Assembly: GCA_002762705.1 (NCBI GenBank)
Contig: PCVE01000113.1
Coordinates: forward strand, 1-10,100
Length of the DNA: 10,100 nt
Direction: 5' to 3'
Origin: Candidatus Woesearchaeota archaeon CG11_big_fil_rev_8_21_14_0_20_43_8
Lineage (GTDB): Archaea > Nanobdellota > Nanobdellia > Woesearchaeales > CG08-08-20-14
Within the stretch, counting starts at the first letter, position 1; every line of letters begins with the position of its first letter. This document shows positions 5,855-10,100 of the stretch, piece by piece. The notes under the pieces are model-generated. The model was given only the letters and a program-made list of their open reading frames with translations, made no database searches and was not told where the DNA came from. The translations under genes were made by a program, and so were the position numbers.

Positions 5855-7144
5855 ATGGGATTATTAAAGAAGATCACTAGGATGCTTGTTGGCGAACCAC
5901 CCAAAAGAGAGATCAAGAAAGTAGAAGTGAAAATAGGACTTCTTAAAAGTTGGATTGAAGAGCATACTGAATATAAATTCGAGAAAGTCAAAAGTGACAT
6001 AAGGGACATAATCAGCGACCTAAAAGAATCATTTGACAGACTTAGAGAATGTCTAAAAAAGATCGAAGACGCAAAGCTGCAGAATGAGAACATCCCGCCT
6101 AAAGCGCTTCAATTGATGCAGGGGAACCGTGAAGCGTTCATCATGAAACATGAACAGTTCATGGAGAACACAAAGATGCCTGAAGAATTCCTTTATAGGC
6201 CAGTCATGGATTTCTGCAGACAGATGAATGATTCCCTTGAAAATCTTAAGAAAAATACAGCAAAAAGCAATTATGTGCTGATGGAATTCTTCGGAAATGA
6301 GGTCAACGCGACAAATGCGGTCATGAAAAAGATTGTCGATGCGATCAACAGCATCCATAATAAGCTTGAAGCGAAATCAGACGAGCTTGAGATGATAGAT
6401 GCATCAAAAGCTAAGATCGATGATTTCATATCGAAGATCAATCTGGAAAGACAGTTATACAAGAAACTCAAAGAGCACAAAGATGCATTCATAAAAGAGA
6501 AAGAACAAAGAGATGAGCTTCAGGCTGCGATAGAACGATTCAAAGGACTCACAGAATACAAAGAAGTGCTTGCGCTTGAAGAGACGCGTGCCAAGGCACA
6601 GAAAGCGTTGCAGAAAGAGAAGGATCTGCTGAAACAGAAGATGTCACCGCTATCTAGGCCGCTCAAGAAATTCGCGCATGTTGCTATCGAGAATGGAGAT
6701 CTTGCATCGCTTTATTCAGACGATCCGGCAAGCGCCCTCCAAAAAGACAGTTCTTTGAAGATACTCGACGTACTTGGTAGGATAAAAGATAGTCTTAGCA
6801 ATGGAAAGCTTGACGTGAAGAATGACGGAAAAGTGATCGCACTCATCGAATCTCTTGGAAAGGATTTCTTTTTAGAAACCAAAAGATCACATGATTCCCT
6901 TCTTGAGAAGAAGATGGAAGCTGAAAGGAAGATACAGCTAAGCAGCGCCATGCGGGACTTTGAAGAGATGAGCTACAAGCTCAAGCATATGGATGAGAAA
7001 CTGGATCGTAATGAGAGAGAGATCATCGATCTCAAGAAGAAAGTCGACAAGCAGGATATCGATGGAGAGAAAGAAAGATTGCAGGAATTTCTCTCTCAAA
7101 GATTCAATGTCGATCTTTTGATAGTGGACCACAATGGAAATTAA
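5855..7144 (+). CDS. Uncharacterised long coiled-coil protein
   Basis: I do not recognise a named family. The 429-residue product is highly charged and almost wholly helical, with no signal peptide or membrane segment, so it is probably cytosolic. An amphipathic start (MGLLKKITRMLVGEPPKREI) leads to helices at about 28-75, 92-135 and 150-262, the last a long coiled coil (INLERQLYKKLKEHKDAFIK, AIERFKGLTEYKEVLALEET). A more compact segment at about 263-338 follows (PLSRPLKKFAHVAIENGDLA, then DDPASALQKDSSLKILDVLG), then another coiled coil (340-412). The C-terminus NVDLLIVDHNGN looks like a short strand. The ATG at 5855 is chosen because the TATA box is 27 bases away; the frame also opens at a TTG at 5834. 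The last 11 bases overlap the Nip7-like gene, so the two are probably translated together. Automatic annotation as SbcC or SMC-like would rest on coiled coil alone; there is no Walker A motif. Confidence 0.8.
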   Translation: MGLLKKITRMLVGEPPKREIKKVEVKIGLLKSWIEEHTEYKFEKVKSDIRDIISDLKESFDRLRECLKKIEDAKLQNENIPPKALQLMQGNREAFIMKHEQFMENTKMPEEFLYRPVMDFCRQMNDSLENLKKNTAKSNYVLMEFFGNEVNATNAVMKKIVDAINSIHNKLEAKSDELEMIDASKAKIDDFISKINLERQLYKKLKEHKDAFIKEKEQRDELQAAIERFKGLTEYKEVLALEETRAKAQKALQKEKDLLKQKMSPLSRPLKKFAHVAIENGDLASLYSDDPASALQKDSSLKILDVLGRIKDSLSNGKLDVKNDGKVIALIESLGKDFFLETKRSHDSLLEKKMEAERKIQLSSAMRDFEEMSYKLKHMDEKLDRNEREIIDLKKKVDKQDIDGEKERLQEFLSQRFNVDLLIVDHNGN

Positions 7145-7580
7145 AAGATTCATCGAATATTTCTGTGACGGGCTTGATATCAATATAGTGAAAGCAGGCA
7201 ACGATTTTTATCATGTGCCAGAAGAGACAAAAAAAGTTCTAGACAAGATACCTGTGAAAGCCGAATCTGTCGGTGTTTTTCTTGGCAGTTCCAGAGGAGT
7301 GTTCAAGCCAAGCCTCGCGCTTCTTGAAATGGTCGCTAAAAAGAGCGATAAAAAAATCTTTGTCGACAGCAATGGTGAATGGCTGTTTGTATGCAAGCGC
7401 GATCTCATGAAAAAATCAATTTCGAAAGCACAGGTGAAGACAGGACTCTGCCTTGTGCAGAATTCAAGAGATGAAAATATCGGTCTTGGAAAGATTGTCT
7501 GTAAAGATATTTCACGTTCAAAGCCAGATGAGATAGTCATTAAGAATGTCATGAACTGCGGCGAGTATCTGGGGAAATGA
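7134..7580 (+). CDS. Nip7-like PUA-domain protein, possible ribosome biogenesis factor
   Basis: Nip7 is an archaeal/eukaryal RNA-binding protein of 60S assembly. The 148-residue product follows the Nip7 pattern through its second half. FLGSSRGVFKPSLALLEMVA (49-68) matches the region ending the N-terminal alpha-beta domain. KKIFVDSNGEWLFVCKRDLM (73-92) corresponds to KVWVKPSGE..FLYGNHVLK of Nip7. A PUA-like remainder contains GLGKIVCKD (117-125) and PDEIVIKNVMNCGEYLG (131-147), the counterpart of PTAIVVLHQADVGEYLR. Divergence is strong: YGNH is replaced by VCKRD, and the N-terminal domain is shorter than in standard archaeal Nip7 (about 165 residues). It may be a fast-evolving Nip7 or a sister PUA family. 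There is no clear Shine-Dalgarno; translation is likely coupled to the overlapping coiled-coil gene. Its stop codon directly abuts that of the convergent PHP gene. Confidence 0.7.
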   Translation: MEIKRFIEYFCDGLDINIVKAGNDFYHVPEETKKVLDKIPVKAESVGVFLGSSRGVFKPSLALLEMVAKKSDKKIFVDSNGEWLFVCKRDLMKKSISKAQVKTGLCLVQNSRDENIGLGKIVCKDISRSKPDEIVIKNVMNCGEYLGK

Positions 7581-8363
7581 TCATTTCTTTCTTGGGATGA
7601 ACAGATGCTCCGGACCAAGTCCGAGACCCAAAAGATATTCTTCGATCCATGCGGGCATGCCTATATCAGCCTTGTTGTGAGCGTCGCTTCCGAAAGTGAA
7701 TCTCGTGCCGATCTCGATGCCTGTCCTAACAAGATTATCTATGAATTCCATATTGCCAGCCTTCTTGAGCCGCTCGATCGTCGGCCTATGCAGTTCGATG
7801 CATGTCCCGGTATCTCTTGCGGTCTGTAAGATGTAGGCGATATCATCATGCGGTATTTTATCCACTAGCCCAAGATGCACCGGCACTATCAAAGGATGTG
7901 CGATACCTGTGATGTGAGGCAGTTCGCATAAAGAGATGTGGTCCTGGACATTGAGCGATATGAACTTCTTTAGGCCGACAGTCTTCACGACATCTAAATA
8001 CTGCTCAGGTCTTGCAGGGTGACGCACGAATGTAGTCGACACATTATGCGGCGAACCAAGTATATAATCGAATTTTGACCAGAGGTCTTTTGGAAGTATT
8101 ATATCTTCTATCGCCTTGCAAAAATCAACCTCGACACCAAGAAGGATATCAGGGTCATGTCTCTTGATCTCTGCGATCTCACCTTCGAAATCCTTTCTGT
8201 CTGTCCAGAAATGAAAATGATCTGATACACCAAGCACAGGGATCTTCTTCTTGAATTCTGATAATTCCCATGGGTAATAGAGATCTGGCTGGCTTTCCAT
8301 GATTCCACAGAGTGAAAAACGAGTATGGATATGCAAGTCCTGCTGTGATATATTCGATATCAT
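7581..8363 (-). CDS. PHP-domain metal-dependent phosphoesterase-like protein
   Basis: PHP proteins are (beta/alpha)7-barrel enzymes with a two- or three-metal centre that hydrolyse phosphoesters, as in histidinol phosphatase. The 260-residue protein carries every expected metal ligand. These are His11 and His13 in DLHIHTRFS, Asp48-His49 in GVSDHFHF, Glu78 in GVEVDF, His106 in GSPHN, His156 in GIAHP, and Asp227 and His229 in GSDAHNKADIG. The barrel is a free-standing domain with no polymerase or helix-hairpin-helix attachment, so it is not PolX. The substrate cannot be told; histidinol-phosphatase is the usual automatic label but nothing else of histidine synthesis is nearby. The ATG overlaps the glycyl-tRNA synthetase stop in an ATGA, a classic coupled arrangement, so its supply follows that enzyme. 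The 3' end abuts the Nip7-like gene with no spacing (TGA|TCA at 7578-7583). Confidence 0.88.
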   Translation of the reverse strand: MISNISQQDLHIHTRFSLCGIMESQPDLYYPWELSEFKKKIPVLGVSDHFHFWTDRKDFEGEIAEIKRHDPDILLGVEVDFCKAIEDIILPKDLWSKFDYILGSPHNVSTTFVRHPARPEQYLDVVKTVGLKKFISLNVQDHISLCELPHITGIAHPLIVPVHLGLVDKIPHDDIAYILQTARDTGTCIELHRPTIERLKKAGNMEFIDNLVRTGIEIGTRFTFGSDAHNKADIGMPAWIEEYLLGLGLGPEHLFIPRKK

Positions 8364-9886
8364 TTTAGATCTTTGAATGTGATCTTTCCGATCACTAGTT
8401 TCCTTATAGTCTCTTCAAGCTCATCTATCTTTATCCTTTTCTGCTCTGTTGAATCCCTGTCCCTTATTGTGACATCATGATTATCAATGGATTCAAAATC
8501 GACAGTTATGCAGTATGGCGTGCCGAGCTCATCGTTCCTTGCGTATCGTCGTCCGATGCTTCCGCTCTTGTCATAGATGACAGGAAAGAGATTATTCAAT
8601 GAAGTGAATATCTTCCTTGCGACATCAGGTATCTTCTCTTTATTGACCAGCGGCAGGACAGCTGCCTTGAATGGAGCGAGGCGTGGATTGAGATGAAGCA
8701 CGACATTTCCTCTATCTTTATCGTCATCGTATGCGTCGAACATGAACACAAGGAACGCACGGCCAAGACCAAGAGAAGGCTCTGCGACCACATGAGGGAC
8801 GACTTTCGATTTTGATTCCTCATCGAATATCGAAAGATCCTTCTTTGAATGCTTGATGTGCTGCTGGAGATCGAAATCGCTTCTGTTCGCGATGCCAAGA
8901 AGTTCTTTGTAACCGAATGGGAACTTGTATTCCAGATCCCATGTATCGACAGCATAATGGCTCTTCTCTTTTGAGAGGTGCTGCCGAAGCCTGAAATTAT
9001 CAGGATCAGCTCCCATGAGTACGAACCATTTGTGCTCTTTTGCGAGCCAGTATGCATGCCACTTCGTCGTCATGATGCCTTTCTCGATCGCATCTTTTAT
9101 CTTCATCTTCTCTGCTGGCTTTTCATTCTCCTGCATGTCCGCTGAATAGATGAAAGCTTCATGATCAAGTATCTCATCCATAAAAGGGCATTCATTGCCT
9201 TTGTCTGGATGGATGAAATATTCAATCTCAAGCTGCTCGAATTCCCTGCATCTGAAGAGGAAGTTTCTTGGAGAGATCTCGTTTCGAAATGATTTTCCGA
9301 TCTGAGCGATCCCAAAAGGAAGTTTTAGTCTCGCATTGTCGAAAACAAGCCGAAAATTGCTGAAGATGAGCTGCGCTGTCTCGGGCCGCAGGTAAGCCTT
9401 TGATTTCTCATCCACCACTGGTCCGACATTTGTCGTGAACATCAGGTTGAAATCCTTGACTTCTTCAAAAACGCCTTTGCATGTCGGACATTTCAGTCCG
9501 TTTTTATTGACAACATCGTTTATCTCTTCTGATTTCATGCCATCAGCTGCGATCTTCAGCGAATCCTCGATGAATGTATCTGCTCGTACCTTGCCCTTGC
9601 ATTTTGAACATGTAAGCATTAGATCTGCAAAGCAGCCGACGTGGCCTGAGGCTTCCCAGACTTTTGGGTGGGCGATTATCGCGCCATCGATACCCACGAT
9701 ATCTTCTCTTTCCTGGACATGGTATTTCCACCATTGCTGTTTTAGATTGTTCGAGATCTCAACGCCATAAGGCCCGAAATCCCAAAATCCAGCCATCGAG
9801 CCATATATCTCTGAAGTTGGATACACTATGCCTTTACGTTTGCAGAATGCAGTCATCTCATCGATTGTGATATCAGTCCTTGCCAT
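8360..9886 (-). CDS. glyS: Glycyl-tRNA synthetase, archaeal/eukaryal dimeric type
   Basis: Charges tRNA(Gly) with glycine using ATP; a class II synthetase of the alpha-2 type. The 508-residue product is within the family's size range. EIYGSMAGFWDFGPYGVEIS (26-45) and VWEASGHVGCFADLM (76-90) are hallmark N-terminal segments. Four cysteines, Cys93-x2-Cys96 and Cys133-x2-Cys136 (CSKC, CPTC), look like a zinc site in the inserted domain. LRPETAQLIF (166-175) and motif 2, GKSFRNEISPRNFLFRCREFEQLE (197-220 region), form the ATP and glycine pocket. Motif 3 is AEPSLGLGRAFL (368-379). The anticodon-binding domain runs from about 402 (LAPFKAAVLPLVNKE) to the end, including GRRYARNDELGTPYCITVD. The start has a strong Shine-Dalgarno and its own TATA box. 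The gene overlaps the PHP gene by 4 bases, so the two form an operon. Confidence 0.96.
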   Translation of the reverse strand: MARTDITIDEMTAFCKRKGIVYPTSEIYGSMAGFWDFGPYGVEISNNLKQQWWKYHVQEREDIVGIDGAIIAHPKVWEASGHVGCFADLMLTCSKCKGKVRADTFIEDSLKIAADGMKSEEINDVVNKNGLKCPTCKGVFEEVKDFNLMFTTNVGPVVDEKSKAYLRPETAQLIFSNFRLVFDNARLKLPFGIAQIGKSFRNEISPRNFLFRCREFEQLEIEYFIHPDKGNECPFMDEILDHEAFIYSADMQENEKPAEKMKIKDAIEKGIMTTKWHAYWLAKEHKWFVLMGADPDNFRLRQHLSKEKSHYAVDTWDLEYKFPFGYKELLGIANRSDFDLQQHIKHSKKDLSIFDEESKSKVVPHVVAEPSLGLGRAFLVFMFDAYDDDKDRGNVVLHLNPRLAPFKAAVLPLVNKEKIPDVARKIFTSLNNLFPVIYDKSGSIGRRYARNDELGTPYCITVDFESIDNHDVTIRDRDSTEQKRIKIDELEETIRKLVIGKITFKDLK

Positions 9887-9893
9887 ATGTCAA

Positions 9894-9938
9894 CTCCTCC
9901 GTTTGTATCCAGAAAGTGGATATTGTTTAGTATATATA
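9894..9938 (-). promoter_or_regulatory. TATA box and Shine-Dalgarno of the glycyl-tRNA synthetase-PHP operon
   Basis: On the minus strand TATATATA (9938-9931) is followed by an expected start near 9910, leaving a leader of about 24 bases. GGAGGAG at 9900-9894 ends 7 bases before the ATG at 9886. Unlike the leaderless genes here, this one has a real 5' leader. The TATA element is symmetric and could also be read toward the right. Confidence 0.6.
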
Positions 9939-9940
9939 GG

Positions 9941-10100
9941 TTTTGTGGCAGCAGGACCAGAATCATCTATGATCTGTCATTCTCTTTGTCAGAGCACCAG
10001 TTGCTAGCGCAACTCGTGCACTTGCTTGATGAGATGTGTCAAACATTTGATATCCATCTGGGTGGAGGTCATGGTGGATTCTTGGGATTATTTTTCAAAG
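9941..10100. other. Unassigned right-hand edge with an imperfect hairpin and an open plus-strand frame
   Basis: The 160 bases to the right of the glyS promoter hold no gene I recognise. Positions 9994-10019 form a hairpin: outer arms GCAC/GTGC, one C-C mismatch, inner arms AGTTGC/GCAACT and a TAGC loop. No T-run follows it on either side. The plus frame containing 10025-10027 stays open from before 9941 to the window end and reads LSEHQLLAQLVHLLDEMCQT, then FDIHLGGGHGGFLGLFFK. It could be the start of a rightward gene, with in-frame ATG only at 10034. Another minus frame is open for about 40 codons but begins right after a stop. None is convincing. No tRNA, rRNA or C/D-box pattern is evident. 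Confidence 0.25.

Noticed and set aside
5855..7144. SbcC/SMC-type ATPase
   Set aside because: Only the coiled-coil character is shared. There is no Walker A, Walker B or ABC signature.
9994..10019. Hairpin as an intrinsic (bacterial-type) terminator or tRNA arm
   Set aside because: No U-tract follows on either strand, and no T-loop, D-loop or acceptor stem can be assembled around it.
1..10100. CRISPR array, insertion sequence, integrase, toxin-antitoxin or defence cassette
   Set aside because: No repeated spacer-like units, transposase, terminal inverted repeats or known defence motifs were seen. The region reads as core housekeeping genes with a few accessory ones.

Overview
The window is a compact, gene-dense stretch of an archaeal chromosome. 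The archaeal assignment rests on the gene set: a GatD amidotransferase subunit, Sec61-beta, NAC-alpha with a C-terminal UBA, an Rpp21/Rpr2-type RNase P protein, a Nip7-like PUA protein and an archaeal/eukaryal-type glycyl-tRNA synthetase. The promoters agree: TATA boxes sit 27-30 bases ahead of several start codons, as expected for leaderless mRNAs. Small size, tight packing, a shortened NFACT protein and a lipoprotein of a secreted type would suit a DPANN-like lineage (for example Woesearchaeota or Pacearchaeota). That placement is inference; no lineage marker such as rRNA is present.

Layout. 1-651 (-): 5' part of a predicted secreted lipoprotein that leaves the window. 702-2709 (-): a two-gene unit of a truncated NFACT/Rqc2-type protein followed by an NOP2/Sun-type RNA m5C methyltransferase. 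2852-4150 (+): gatD. 4161 to about 4818 (-): an AT-richer DUF4190-like membrane protein whose 5' end looks damaged. 4930-5476 (+): Sec61-beta then NAC-alpha. 5467-5799 (-): RNase P component 4. 5855-7580 (+): a 429-residue coiled-coil protein overlapping a Nip7-like PUA protein. 7581-9886 (-): glycyl-tRNA synthetase then a PHP-domain protein. 9887-10100: glyS promoter plus unassigned sequence. No stretch over 300 bases lacks a gene; the longest gaps are 2710-2851, 4773-4929 and 9887-10100.

Functional theme. Most genes serve translation and its quality control: tRNA charging (GlyRS, GatD), tRNA/rRNA modification and processing (NOP2/Sun MTase, Rnp4), ribosome assembly (Nip7-like), nascent-chain handling and export (NAC, Sec61-beta) and ribosome rescue (NFACT). 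The lipoprotein and the DUF4190-like protein are cell-surface outliers; the coiled-coil protein is tied to the translation set only by its overlap with the Nip7-like gene.

Expression signals fall into two classes. First genes of several units (NFACT, gatD, Sec61-beta, rnp4, coiled-coil) look leaderless. Internal genes and those with a leader (MTase, NAC, GlyRS, lipoprotein) carry Shine-Dalgarno sequences. I see no CRISPR array, insertion sequence, tRNA/rRNA gene, prophage or defence system. The points most worth following are the NFACT protein ending exactly before its NFACT-R domain, the broken DUF4190-like gene, the TATA box apparently shared by rnp4 and the coiled-coil gene, and the coiled-coil/Nip7-like gene pair.
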